64,000 nt of DNA from assembly GCA_002632265.1 (NCBI GenBank), contig NQOV01000002.1, positions 56,995-120,994 of the forward strand, written 5' to 3'. The notes below the pieces were generated by a model, which saw nothing but the letters and a program-made list of their open reading frames with translations, did no database searches and had not been told where the DNA came from. Position 1 is the first letter of the stretch, and each line of letters opens with the position of its first letter. Shown here piece by piece: positions 27,371 to 36,079 of the stretch. The translations under genes were made by a program, and so were the position numbers. Source of the DNA: Rhodospirillaceae bacterium MC! (GTDB taxonomy: Bacteria > Pseudomonadota > Alphaproteobacteria > MC1).

Positions 27371-27904
27371 ATACAAATTTTGTTAGATCAGGGTTTGGGG
27401 TGGAGATGGGTGAGTGAGTGTGTGTGGTATTGGTATGTGTTGTGTTGGTATTCTGGGTTGTATCTGCTCTTGTAAATAGAAAGGATCATTGTGTATCGTT
27501 ATTGTTGTTTATATTTGCAGGCCGATACTATGTCGTATATATTATCTTGTTAAAGCTTGTTTATATCATGTTGTGGTAAATTATAACAGGTTCTAAATAA
27601 AAACAGTTGTTTTTAGTTAAGAGATTGTTTTTGTTTTATATGTTTAGTTGTTGCTGGCCTATATATTAGGCCAGCAACAACTTAATCAACAAGAATATTA
27701 CACATAGAGATATTAAATATAGAGATATTAAACAAGATCACTTTACCCTACACTCTATTACATGCGATCAAACATGCTATGTATAATGATATGTATAATG
27801 ATATGTGTAATGCTATTGTTTGTAATGGTGTTGTGTGAATACTGGTGTGTTTTGAGTGTCTGTCAAGATATCTAGCCAAAGAGTAAGGGGGTTAAGATAT
27901 AGGG
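27346..27904. other. Non-coding repeat spacer after tatB
   Basis: 559 bp with no supported gene. It contains a G/T-rich stretch (27391-27460), a degenerate copy of the long AT-rich repeat around a GCAGGCCGA (near 27517), the AGGCCTA palindrome at 27646-27682, and an AGATATCTAGCC segment near 27868 shared with 21852. Confidence 0.7.
27646..27682. repeat. AGGCC palindrome, copy 1
   Basis: AGTTGTTGCTGGCCTA (27646-27661) pairs perfectly over 16 bp with 27667-27682 around a 5-nt loop. It has no T-run, so a simple terminator is unlikely. Confidence 0.9.
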
Positions 27905-28430
27905 CTATTTTGCTCCTGCGGATTTTAGGAGTTTGATTACTTTTGGATTGTCGGCGTGGGTTAGGGGGGTACCGAACATATCAGGTTTGTTGATTTTAGC
28001 ACCGTGTTTTAAGAGTATCTTAATGGCTGGTATTGAGCCTAAACGAACGGCCTCTGCTAGGGGTTGGAATTTTCCTTTTACATTTACTTTAGCACCATGT
28101 TTTATGAATAATCTTAGAGATCTTAGCGGGATCATTATAGGCATATCTCATGGCGTATCCTAGGGCAGGGCGTCCGTATTGGTTTTGAGCATTAACGTCC
28201 GCCCCTGCTTGTACGAGTGCTTGAATTAAGGACAACGACGGGCGATAGTATGCGATCATCATTAAGGGGGTCATGTGTCCCATATCAAAGAATTTATAAT
28301 TGGGAAGATTTGCCACCGCTTGAAGTAAGGCGGTATTGCCCAAATTATCTTGAATATTAACATCGATTCCCCTTTTGAGTAGGGCGTATATGTTCTTATA
28401 TATGGGCGATGAATTTTTATCCCAAGCAGG
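27905..28430 (-). pseudogene. Ankyrin-repeat protein, frameshifted remnant
   Basis: Two overlapping minus-strand frames together spell ankyrin repeats. Upstream frame: LLKRGIDVNIQDNLGNTALL, then LVQAGADVNAQNQYGRPALG. Downstream frame: FIKHGAKVNVKGKFQPLAEA and ILLKHGAKINKPDMFGTPLT. The frame change is near 28100-28145. Further upstream the frame meets a stop just before a run of seven A (7 T at 28431-28437), a likely slippage site. No intact start was found. Ankyrin proteins are common in host-associated alphaproteobacteria, but this copy looks inactive unless the shifts are sequencing errors. Confidence 0.7.
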
Positions 28431-28464
28431 TTTTTTTCATTATCAAACCTTGATTAAAAAACGC

Positions 28465-28505
28465 AAAAAAGATAGATACATTATATAATAGTATCTATCT
28501 TTTTA
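28465..28505. terminator. Bidirectional terminator beside fba
   Basis: GATAGATAC (28471-28479) pairs with GTATCTATC (28491-28499), flanked by A6 on the left and T5 on the right. It works for fba on the minus strand. Confidence 0.8.
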
Positions 28506-28530
28506 CAATCTCTAATATAAATATTTAAAT

Positions 28531-29601
28531 TTATTTAGCTAGAGAGCGACCTACGCCGTTAAGATCTTTGAACGCTTGTTGTAAGCGATCTACAATGCCT
28601 TGTTCCGCACTACGTATCCATTTACGAGGATCGTATTTGCTTTTGTAAGGAGCGTCTGTTTCTGGATCAACTTGATATAAGAAAGCTTTAGGGTTCGCAT
28701 TTACATATACGCCGATTGGTTCTGCGTAAGCGAATTGAGTATCTGTGTCGATATTCATTTTAAATACGCCGTATGACACTGCAGATTCAATTTTTTCTTG
28801 TTCCGAACCAGACCCACCATGGAAAACGAAGTTCATAGGTTGAGAATCTGTACCACGTTCTTTAGAAACGAACGCTTGAGAATCCTTTAAGATTTCAGGG
28901 TTAAGAACAACGTTACCAGGTTTGTAAACCCCATGAACGTTACCAAAAGACGCAGCAACTGCCACATGACCAATTGGATTTAATTTATCGTATGCTTTAA
29001 GCACATCTTCAGGTTTAGTATAAAGATGAGAGTGATCTGCTGTTTCATCGAATTCAGAGCCGATACCGTCTTCTTCACCACCTGTCATACCTAATTCGAT
29101 TTCCAACGACATACCCATAGGGGCCATACGTTTTAAGAATTTAGCTGATGTTTCCAAGTTTTCTGCGATAGGTTCTTCAGAAAGATCAAGCATATGAGAA
29201 GAAAATAAAGGAGTGCCTGTAGCTTTGAAATGTTCTTCAGACGCTGTTACTAAACCATCAACCCAACCAAGTAAGCTTTTATTACAGTGATCCGTATGAA
29301 TTGCCACACAAATACCATAAGCTGACGCCACATTATGAATGTGTTTAGCCATAGAAATAGCACCTAAGACCTTACTTGCATCCGTACCAGGTAATGACGC
29401 ACCAGCTAAGAACTGTGCTCCACCATTTGAACATTGAATGATAACATCAGAACCAGCTTTTGCCGCTGCTTCTAATACTGCATTAATTGTACTTGTAGAT
29501 GTAACATTAACCGCAGGAATTGCGTAACCGCCTTTTTTAGCTTCATCAACTAGAGTTTTGTAATCGTCGCCCCATACGAAGCCTGGTTTAAGTTTAGCCA
29601 T
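28531..29601 (-). CDS. fba: Fructose-bisphosphate aldolase, class II
   Basis: Zinc-dependent aldolase of glycolysis/gluconeogenesis, splitting fructose-1,6-bisphosphate into two triose phosphates. The 356 residues match the E. coli FbaA length. The zinc-binding region IHTDHCNKSLLGW, the LEIELGMTGGEEDG loop, the NVHGVYKPGNVVL strand and VFHGGSGSEQEKI are all present. AGGAGA at 29611-29616 supports ATG 29601, and a promoter is visible at 29695-29723. Codon use is even and typical of a well-expressed gene, without the 3' C-rich drift seen in other genes. Confidence 0.97.
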   Translation of the reverse strand: MAKLKPGFVWGDDYKTLVDEAKKGGYAIPAVNVTSTSTINAVLEAAAKAGSDVIIQCSNGGAQFLAGASLPGTDASKVLGAISMAKHIHNVASAYGICVAIHTDHCNKSLLGWVDGLVTASEEHFKATGTPLFSSHMLDLSEEPIAENLETSAKFLKRMAPMGMSLEIELGMTGGEEDGIGSEFDETADHSHLYTKPEDVLKAYDKLNPIGHVAVAASFGNVHGVYKPGNVVLNPEILKDSQAFVSKERGTDSQPMNFVFHGGSGSEQEKIESAVSYGVFKMNIDTDTQFAYAEPIGVYVNANPKAFLYQVDPETDAPYKSKYDPRKWIRSAEQGIVDRLQQAFKDLNGVGRSLAK

Positions 29602-30061
29602 TTTGACTTATCTCCTAATAAAAATAAATAATTTAATGTAATGAAAATTAAAGACACTAAGATAGCACCTGCTTTCATTAATATAACTTCAATAAGTATA
29701 ACATATCATCCACCAAACATCAAGCTAAAACTCCCAACAACAACTTATGAAAGCTATTAGTATAGTATATTTGTTTATAATACAATAAGATAAAAAAAGA
29801 CAAGCCAGTAATTTATTTGCTCATAATTCAAGTTATAGAAAAATAATCCCTTAAATATCCCGCAACAGAAATTTTTTCTCATACAATAAACCCTAGCATT
29901 CAGGACAAATCCACATGCTAGGGCATATAAGCTATAAAGTAAAGAAATTCCCACAAACCTCAAAGCGTGATCAAAGCAAAAAATGCAACATCGCTATGTT
30001 CGAGCCGTCTCTCAAGATCCATGCTCGGATAGAGTGATAGTCCATATGAGACGCTCTCCTA
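29602..30061. other. Spacer upstream of fba with hairpin and junction element
   Basis: 460 bp. It holds the fba promoter, a 9-bp hairpin CCCTAGCAT..ATGCTAGGG near 29891-29922, an inverted copy of the junction element at 29986-30018 (AACATCGCTATGTT), and CGTCTC..GAGACG arms near 30006-30055. A short minus-strand frame across 29775-29963 is not convincing. Confidence 0.6.
29695..29723 (-). promoter_or_regulatory. Promoter for fba
   Basis: On the minus strand: TTGATG (29723-29718), 17 nt, TATACT (29700-29695), about 90 nt before the ATG. Confidence 0.55.
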
Positions 30062-30664
30062 TTAATTACTGCTTTTAGTTAGGTAAGATTTAGGTAGGAC
30101 TTCCTTTTTAATTAGTTCGGGTTTGGGGAAGATTTCGTGGAATTGAGATGTTTCTATGAATCTCACTGTGGTTTCAATAATTTCAGGTGAGCAGATATCC
30201 GCCATGAAACCTAGCATATAGGCGATCTTTTCCGAATCGTAATAGGCTTGTATGTAAATAATTACTTCTTGAAGATCTGCTATATTAATACGCTTATAGG
30301 GCTTATTCAGATTCCTACTAAAATACACTCCCTTAGAGGTTAAAAAATAGTGTACGCTTTTTGATGCCTTTTGCATATTAAATATACAAAAAACGATAAT
30401 CAGTATCGCCAATGTGGTTATGACAGTACCTGGACAAATGGCGGTTATACCGTCCTTACTCATATATGATATAAATAGGCATACGAATCCGCTCAATAGG
30501 AATATAAAGGCAAAAAAGGCCATTACAAACCATACTTTTGATCTTCCACTTATGCTTAAAGTTTTCCCTAAGGGGAATGATGTTAAGTATTGTTCATCTT
30601 CTCCAATAATGTTTTCTGTTCTTAAATATTCTTCTGATTTTCTATGATCATAACTACTAGCCAT
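30062..30664 (-). CDS. Membrane protein with a PH-like (bPH) domain
   Basis: A 200-residue protein starting at ATG 30664, supported by a strong GGAGG just upstream; an earlier in-frame ATG at 30721 lies at the promoter and is excluded. A polar N-terminus (about 1-40) is followed by two membrane helices (near 45-70 and 75-100). A region with YFLTSKGVYFSRN and KRINIADLQEVIIY follows; this resembles the bacterial PH-like fold seen in DUF304-type proteins. The role is unknown. A promoter on the minus strand at 30693-30721 drives it alone. Confidence 0.7.
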   Translation of the reverse strand: MASSYDHRKSEEYLRTENIIGEDEQYLTSFPLGKTLSISGRSKVWFVMAFFAFIFLLSGFVCLFISYMSKDGITAICPGTVITTLAILIIVFCIFNMQKASKSVHYFLTSKGVYFSRNLNKPYKRINIADLQEVIIYIQAYYDSEKIAYMLGFMADICSPEIIETTVRFIETSQFHEIFPKPELIKKEVLPKSYLTKSSN

Positions 30665-30692
30665 GCTATTCCTCCATAAAATATTTTTTTTT

Positions 30693-30721
30693 AATATACT
30701 ATAAGCAAAATTAAAAGTCAA
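30693..30721 (-). promoter_or_regulatory. Promoter for the PH-like membrane protein
   Basis: On the minus strand: TTGACT (30721-30716), 17 nt, TATATT (30698-30693). Confidence 0.6.
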
Positions 30722-30784
30722 GTAAAAAACAGAGCCTAAGATTAGGAATTATATGACAACAAAAAAAACTATCCTTAACATTAA

Positions 30785-30813
30785 TTGACAAATTTATAAT
30801 AATATGTTAGAAT
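30785..30813 (+). promoter_or_regulatory. Promoter for the tandem outer-membrane-like genes
   Basis: TTGACA (30785-30790), 17 nt, TAGAAT (30808-30813). It rules out an in-frame ATG at 30804 as the start of the next gene. Confidence 0.7.
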
Positions 30814-30845
30814 ATCAAAAACATATAAATATGAGAGCTACTGCT

Positions 30846-31454
30846 ATGAAAAAGAACTTATTTTATATAATTATGCTAATCATATTATACTCAAGTTTTA
30901 CAACAAACGCCAAAGCATATGATAGCAACAATAAACAAAACGTTTTTGTTGATTGGTGGCTAGATCCTTATGTGGGTTTTGGGATATCGCCTAAAAGCAA
31001 CAATAGTAATTTTGCCATAGGCTGGCGATTTTATCGTCTTACTCCTGTTGTTCCTGCCATAGAGTTCGAACGTAATAAGGTATATTTCCAAGATGATCTA
31101 GGACGATCCTATAATCATATGGATAATATTAATTTATATTTATCCTTTTATGGCGGAATAAATGCGATAAACAATATGCGTATGAATGGATTTAATCTGT
31201 ATACTAAACTAGGATTCGGTAAAAATAAAAGTGGTAATATCCAAGATGTTGCCATAGGTGGGGGTATCGCTTGGCTCGATATGGCTCAAATCGGCTATCA
31301 GCACACTACTTATCACATCAATTCTCACAATAGTACTACTAAACGAACGGACAACGCCTTTACCTTTAGAGTAAATGTCCCACTTGCTATCCCAACTGTT
31401 GGCCCTGTCTATATCTTGATGAGTGCTCTAGGTGGCATTATAGCGTTCCATTAG
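30846..31454 (+). CDS. Exported protein, possible small outer-membrane beta-barrel, paralogue 1
   Basis: A 202-residue exported protein (start ATG 30846; ATG 30831 is also possible). The signal peptide ends near TNAKA. The mature part has alternating strands with aromatic ends (WWLDPYVGFGISPK, WRFYRLTPVVPAIEFERN, INLYLSFYGG, FNLYTKLGFGKN), which fits a small outer-membrane barrel or a periplasmic beta protein. It is clearly homologous to the next gene along its whole length, so the pair arose by duplication. Both are served by the promoter at 30785-30813. I do not recognise the family. Confidence 0.75.
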   Translation: MKKNLFYIIMLIILYSSFTTNAKAYDSNNKQNVFVDWWLDPYVGFGISPKSNNSNFAIGWRFYRLTPVVPAIEFERNKVYFQDDLGRSYNHMDNINLYLSFYGGINAINNMRMNGFNLYTKLGFGKNKSGNIQDVAIGGGIAWLDMAQIGYQHTTYHINSHNSTTKRTDNAFTFRVNVPLAIPTVGPVYILMSALGGIIAFH

Positions 31455-31501
31455 AGCGTTCCATTAGACGTAGATTTTATTAAAAAATATCAGGAGTTCC
31501 C

Positions 31502-32146
31502 ATGAAAAAACACTTATTATATATTATTAGGTTATATATTATTAGGTTTTATATTATTATGATAATCACATTATTATCAACCCTAACAATAACCATACAA
31601 ACAGCAACCGCACACCCTAAGGCAAAACCCAGCGAGAGAAGTTTCTTTGTGGATTGGTTGATGAATCCTTATCTAGGATTCGGCGTATCTCCTAGGGGTA
31701 ATAATAAGAACATTGCCTTAGGTTGGCGATTGTATCGCCTGACCCCTGTTGTACCTGCCATAGAATTCGAGCGTAATTATTCCTATTTCAAAGATAATAG
31801 CGGACATAAATACGATAATAGCATGAACAACATTAACCTTTACCTATCCCTGTACGGCGGGAAAAATGCCGTGAAAAACATGGATATGAAAGGATTTAAC
31901 CTCTACACCAAAGTCGGATTCGGTAAAAACGCCACTGGCGACATTCACGATATTTCCGCAGGTCTCGGAGTTGCTTGGCTCGATATCTTCCAAATCGGCT
32001 ACCAATACACCACCTACAACGGCCCACATATCTCACAAAAATCCGACAACGCCATTATGTTTAGATTTAATATGCCCATTGCCATCCCAACCATCGGCCC
32101 CATATATCTATTGGGACATTACATATTTAGTAACATAAGATCATAA
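31502..32146 (+). CDS. Exported protein, possible outer-membrane beta-barrel, paralogue 2
   Basis: A 214-residue paralogue of the preceding gene, 47 bp downstream, with AGGAG before ATG 31502. Conserved blocks include NPYLGFGVSPRGNN, GWRLYRLTPVVPAIEFERN, NNINLYLSLYGG and FNLYTKVGFGKN. Its signal peptide is lengthened by a 15-bp DNA repeat that encodes YIIRL-YIIRF-YIIMI, a likely slippage site. The C-terminus lacks the terminal aromatic residue typical of classical porins, so the barrel call is tentative. A bidirectional terminator separates it from rplQ. Confidence 0.75.
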   Translation: MKKHLLYIIRLYIIRFYIIMIITLLSTLTITIQTATAHPKAKPSERSFFVDWLMNPYLGFGVSPRGNNKNIALGWRLYRLTPVVPAIEFERNYSYFKDNSGHKYDNSMNNINLYLSLYGGKNAVKNMDMKGFNLYTKVGFGKNATGDIHDISAGLGVAWLDIFQIGYQYTTYNGPHISQKSDNAIMFRFNMPIAIPTIGPIYLLGHYIFSNIRS

Positions 32147-32187
32147 GGTAAGGCACAAATAATCTTGACAAGACTTATACAAAACAA

Positions 32188-32223
32188 AAAAATGATCGTT
32201 AAAATTAATTAACGATCATTTTT
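32188..32223. terminator. Bidirectional terminator, paralogue 2 / rplQ
   Basis: AAAAATGATCGTT (32188-32200) pairs with AACGATCATTTTT (32211-32223); runs of A and T on the two sides serve both strands. Confidence 0.85.
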
Positions 32224-32273
32224 GTAGTTATCAAACTATTAGTTATGAAACTAGTTAGTTTTGTAAATATAGA

Positions 32274-32831
32274 TTATTTACTATCTTCTTGTGAGGCTTT
32301 GAAAGCTTTACGAGATTTTTTGCTTCTGCGAGAGAGTTTCATATTTAGAACTCTGCTAGAGCGTTGAGCTTTAACAATTTTTCTAATTTTTTGAATTTTC
32401 TCTGCAGAGAGTGCTTCTTCGTTGTGAGTTTCTTCTTCAACTCTTGAACGATCTTTAGAACCACGTGCATTTTCATCACGATCAACTAATTCAATCAAAG
32501 CCATCGGTGCACTATCACCATAGCGAAAGCCTGCTTTTAGAACTCTGGTGTATCCACCATTGCGTTCTTTGTAGCGTTCTGCGATTGTATCAAATAGTTT
32601 TGCAACTATTTCTTCATTACGTAGAATGGCGAATGCTTGGCGACGTGCGTGTAAATCGCCACGTTTGCCTAATGTTATAAGTTTTTCCACAAATGCACGA
32701 AGATCTTTGGCTTTCGGCAATGTGGTTTTGATCAACTCATGTTCAATTAAAGCCGCTGCCAAGTTGGCAAACATAGCTTTGCGATGAGAAGATGTACGGT
32801 TAAACTTACGACCACGAATACGATGTCTCAT
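32274..32831 (-). CDS. rplQ: 50S ribosomal protein L17, C-terminally extended
   Basis: Large-subunit protein near the exit tunnel. Residues 1-118 are a normal L17 ([48 protein letters not shown]). The protein then continues for about 65 residues of mixed acidic and basic sequence ([32 protein letters not shown]); most bacterial L17 stop at 115-140. It is the last gene of the rpsM-rpsK-rpoA-rplQ operon, followed by a terminator. Confidence 0.96.
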   Translation of the reverse strand: MRHRIRGRKFNRTSSHRKAMFANLAAALIEHELIKTTLPKAKDLRAFVEKLITLGKRGDLHARRQAFAILRNEEIVAKLFDTIAERYKERNGGYTRVLKAGFRYGDSAPMALIELVDRDENARGSKDRSRVEEETHNEEALSAEKIQKIRKIVKAQRSSRVLNMKLSRRSKKSRKAFKASQEDSK

Positions 32832-32979
32832 GGCAGGACTCCTTTCCTTAATATCATGCCCTTATGCAAAGAGCGGATAAGAAAAATTTATAACATGCTG
32901 TATATGAAATACAGTCATAATCACAAATTATATGTAAATAGTTTTAAAAATAAACTATTTTTCCAAGTATTTTAAAAAA

Positions 32980-33999
32980 CTAGAACGAATCATCTAGATT
33001 TTTAGCTAATTCCTCAATATTTGCAGGTCTCCAGTCTTCAACTTGCATACCAAGTTGTAAGCCCATATCCTGTAGAACTTCTTTGATTTCGTTAAGTGAT
33101 TTACGTCCAAAGTTTGGAGTGCGTAACATATCACTTTCCGATTTACAAACAAGATCGCCAATATATTGGATACTATCATTTTTCAGACAGTTAGCCGAGC
33201 GAACTGATAATTCAAGCTCTTCGACTTTGCGAAGTAAATTGCGATCGAAAGGAAGATCCTTTGTCTCGTCTTTTGCTTCTTTGATCTCTTTTGGATCTTC
33301 AAAATTAATAAACGGTTGTAATTGATCTTGAAGAATACGAGCAGCAAGAGAAATTGCATTCTCTGGAGCAACAGAACCATCAGTAGTTACTGTTAAATGT
33401 AGCTGATCGTAATCGGTATCTTGACCAACACGAGCATTATCAACCTTATAAGAAACCTTAAGAACAGGTGAATAAATAGAATCAATAACTATTAAATCCA
33501 CATCTGATTTCTTCATAACGGCATCTTTAGCGGTTACGTAGCCTTTACCAGTATCAACAATAAGTTCTATGTTAATAGCTCCCCCTTGATCGAGGTTACA
33601 GATAACAAGATCCTTATTAATTACTTCCACATCGTGTGTTTCAGTAATCTGACCAGCAGTAACAGGACCTTCACCTTCCGCACTCAAAATTAATTTACGC
33701 TCACCTTCGGTATGAACATTTAAGCATAAATTTTTCACATTTAAAATGATATCAGTAACATCTTCACGCACACCAATAACCGACGAAAATTCATGATGAA
33801 CTCCGTCAATCTTGATAGCTTTAACCGCACCACCTTGCAGTGATGACAATAAAACACGGCGTAACGAGTTACCAACAGTTAAACCAAAACCACGTTCCAT
33901 AGGACCAGCTACCATAGTAGCGGTATTTGGATTGTTTTCGTTTAATTGCATCTCAATGTTATTTGGACGCTTCAACTCTTGCCAATTCTTATGAATCAT
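32980..33999 (-). CDS. rpoA: DNA-directed RNA polymerase alpha subunit
   Basis: The assembly and activator-contact subunit of RNA polymerase, 339 residues. The N-terminal dimerisation domain has the hallmark [20 protein letters not shown]; the C-terminal DNA/activator-binding domain has [19 protein letters not shown] and [20 protein letters not shown] precedes ATG 33999. It lies between rpsK and rplQ, the standard alpha-operon position. Confidence 0.98.
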   Translation of the reverse strand: MIHKNWQELKRPNNIEMQLNENNPNTATMVAGPMERGFGLTVGNSLRRVLLSSLQGGAVKAIKIDGVHHEFSSVIGVREDVTDIILNVKNLCLNVHTEGERKLILSAEGEGPVTAGQITETHDVEVINKDLVICNLDQGGAINIELIVDTGKGYVTAKDAVMKKSDVDLIVIDSIYSPVLKVSYKVDNARVGQDTDYDQLHLTVTTDGSVAPENAISLAARILQDQLQPFINFEDPKEIKEAKDETKDLPFDRNLLRKVEELELSVRSANCLKNDSIQYIGDLVCKSESDMLRTPNFGRKSLNEIKEVLQDMGLQLGMQVEDWRPANIEELAKNLDDSF

Positions 34000-34091
34000 A
34001 ATATTGTCCTTGTTTTAATTTTTAAACAATTAATATAATTTTTACAAAAATTCATTCTTTGTAAAAATCAGGCATCTTTAATATTTAAAGA

Positions 34092-34481
34092 TTAACCACG
34101 ACGGCGTTTGCTAGGGCGACAGCCATTATGTGGAATTGGCGTAACATCAGCAATAGAGTGAATATCAAAACCAAGAGTAGCAAGAGTACGTAAAGCCGAC
34201 TCACGGCCTGACCCTGGGCCACGAACTTGGATATCTAATTTCTTAACACCATGATCTTGAGCCTTGCGACCTGCATCTTCAGCTGCAACCTGTGCAGCGT
34301 AAGGAGTAGATTTACGAGAACCTTTAAAACCTTGTGTACCACCTGATGACCAAGATAACACGTTACCTTTTTTATCGGTGATAGTAATGATAGTATTGTT
34401 AAAAGTAGCACTTACGTGTGCTATACCATCATGTATATTTTTTTTGTCTTTTTTACGTTTAGTAGTAGTAGACTTAGCCAT
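34092..34481 (-). CDS. rpsK: 30S ribosomal protein S11
   Basis: Platform protein of the small subunit, 129 residues. [38 protein letters not shown] and the C-terminal [18 protein letters not shown] are diagnostic. It has normal length and lies 24 bp downstream of rpsM in the same operon. Confidence 0.98.
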   Translation of the reverse strand: MAKSTTTKRKKDKKNIHDGIAHVSATFNNTIITITDKKGNVLSWSSGGTQGFKGSRKSTPYAAQVAAEDAGRKAQDHGVKKLDIQVRGPGSGRESALRTLATLGFDIHSIADVTPIPHNGCRPSKRRRG

Positions 34482-34505
34482 AATAAAGCCTTTAGTAATA
34501 AGTTA

Positions 34506-34874
34506 TTATTTCTTCTTACCTGCAATAGCAACTGCAGGACCTTTGCGTGTACGTGCATTTGTAGATGTACGTTGACCACGAACTGGCAAGCCACGACGAT
34601 GTCTTAATCCACGGTAACATTTTAAATCCAAAAGACGCTTTATATTCATAGAAACGGTACGACGAACGTCGCCTTCTACGGTATAATCTGTATCGATTAG
34701 TTCACGAATTTTCTGTACTTCATCCTCTGATAAATCGTTAACACGACGAGCTAAATCGATACCTACTTTCTCGCAGATCTTTTTAGCGGAAGTGTTACCA
34801 ATCCCATAGATGTAAGTAAGAGCTATAACCACTCTCTTCTGAGATGGAATATTTACACCAGCAATACGAGCCAA
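34506..34874 (-). CDS. rpsM: 30S ribosomal protein S13
   Basis: Head protein of the small subunit that contacts P-site tRNA, 122 residues. [20 protein letters not shown] and [20 protein letters not shown] are diagnostic. It is the first gene of the alpha operon here. A promoter of its own at 34994-35023 and a 440-bp gap separate it from adk. Confidence 0.98.
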   Translation of the reverse strand: MARIAGVNIPSQKRVVIALTYIYGIGNTSAKKICEKVGIDLARRVNDLSEDEVQKIRELIDTDYTVEGDVRRTVSMNIKRLLDLKCYRGLRHRRGLPVRGQRTSTNARTRKGPAVAIAGKKK

Positions 34875-35318
34875 TGTTTCCTCCTATATAATATATATTT
34901 ACAAAACATAATTAGTATTATCATTTAAATTCTTTAACACAGAATCATCGCTTATCCAAATGAAAAGAATCCCATGAATAATTATGTACACTCACTATAC
35001 AATAAAAAACATCCTTAAGTCAAGTAAAAAAATAATTATTTATTAATCTGATCTTAACATAAGAATGTTTTATTTTTTGCCATGGGTTTTAAAGGGATAA
35101 CTTACTATTGTAAGATTAATATTTACTAGATTTATATGTATGTATATCTAGTATATCTAAAGGTGCAAGAAAAAGATCGTAAATGTGCTTTAATTCATAA
35201 CCCATATACCACAATCCGCAAGATTGGGAAAAATGAGCAAGAATAAAGCATGGCGACATATACTCATGTCGATCTTAGCCATGCTTTAAGGTGCATATTA
35301 TGATCTTTATCACAATCT
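34875..35318. other. Spacer splitting adk from rpsM
   Basis: 444 bp. The rpsM-proximal part holds the rpsM promoter; the adk-proximal part (35158-35318) is a B-A-half-B copy of the dispersed hairpin family. No ORF is supported. Confidence 0.7.
34994..35023 (-). promoter_or_regulatory. Promoter for rpsM-rpsK-rpoA-rplQ
   Basis: On the minus strand: TTGACT (35023-35018), 18 nt, TATAGT (34999-34994). The predicted leader to rpsM is about 110 nt. Confidence 0.65.
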
Positions 35319-35325
35319 TTAGAAT
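35158..35325 (+). repeat. B-A hairpin modules between adk and rpsM
   Basis: The A module has arms AAAGCATGGC (35245-35254) and GCCATGCTTT (35278-35287) around the core GACATATACTCATGTC (35255-35270), followed by AAGGTGCATATTA. Before it lies a degenerate B module (CCCATATACCACAATCC, then GATTGGGAAAAATGAGC). After it, TTTATCACAATC matches the half-B at the dnaG start. The repeat ends at the adk stop codon. Confidence 0.75.
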
Positions 35326-35960
35326 GCTGACATTACTTGAGATGTAACTTCAGGAATCGCTTTTGTCCCGTCTACAGAATAAAGCTTGCTTTGATCTTTG
35401 TAGTATGGCAAGATTTCTGCGGTTAGTTTTTCAAAAGCGTCTAATCTTTTGTTGGCTGATTCTTCGTTATCGTCATCACGTTGGGAAAAATCTGTACTGC
35501 CACATTTATCGCAAACACCTTCTTTACTAGGCTGTTTAAATAGTTTATGATAACCTGCACCACACTTCACACAAGTATAACGCCCTGTAATACGTGCGAT
35601 TAAATCTGCACGTGGCACTTGAATTTCAATCACTTTATTAATTGAGTTATGGTTTTTTGTTAACATTTCATCTAGAGCTTTAGCTTGCGGTAATGTTCTT
35701 GGAAAACCGTCAAAAATAACTCCGTTTTGAGCGTCATCTTTAGCAATTCTTTTTTCAATCATCGATACCATAAGATCATCAGAAACCAACAAACCATTAT
35801 CAATTACAGATTTAACCTCATTGCCTAGCTCGCTTCCACTGGCAATTTCTGCCCTTAACATATCGCCAGTTGACAAATGTAACAAGTTAAATTTTTCTTT
35901 AATGTACTCGGCTTGAGTACCCTTACCAGAACCTGCAGGTCCTACTAAAATAACATTCAT
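35319..35960 (-). CDS. adk: Adenylate kinase, zinc-type lid
   Basis: Interconverts ATP + AMP and 2 ADP; 213 residues. ATG 35960 is chosen on AGGA just upstream and because the protein then begins MNVILVGPAGSGKGTQAEYI, the P-loop. The GFPRTLPQA AMP-binding segment is present. The LID carries four cysteines (CVKC and CDKC), a zinc-finger lid. It follows secY, as in Alphaproteobacteria. The stop codon sits inside the edge of a dispersed hairpin element. Confidence 0.96.
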   Translation of the reverse strand: MNVILVGPAGSGKGTQAEYIKEKFNLLHLSTGDMLRAEIASGSELGNEVKSVIDNGLLVSDDLMVSMIEKRIAKDDAQNGVIFDGFPRTLPQAKALDEMLTKNHNSINKVIEIQVPRADLIARITGRYTCVKCGAGYHKLFKQPSKEGVCDKCGSTDFSQRDDDNEESANKRLDAFEKLTAEILPYYKDQSKLYSVDGTKAIPEVTSQVMSAF

Positions 35961-36079
35961 AATAATGATCCTTTGTATTAGCAATACACACATTAGAGAA
36001 TATCCATTGGCGAATGAACGCATTAACGAATACTTACATAAACAATATATACCGCACTTGTGTATCGCACTTGTGTGCG

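Noticed and set aside
29775..29963. A 62-codon minus-strand ORF upstream of fba
   Set aside because: There is no ribosome site, and it crosses a hairpin and repeat DNA.
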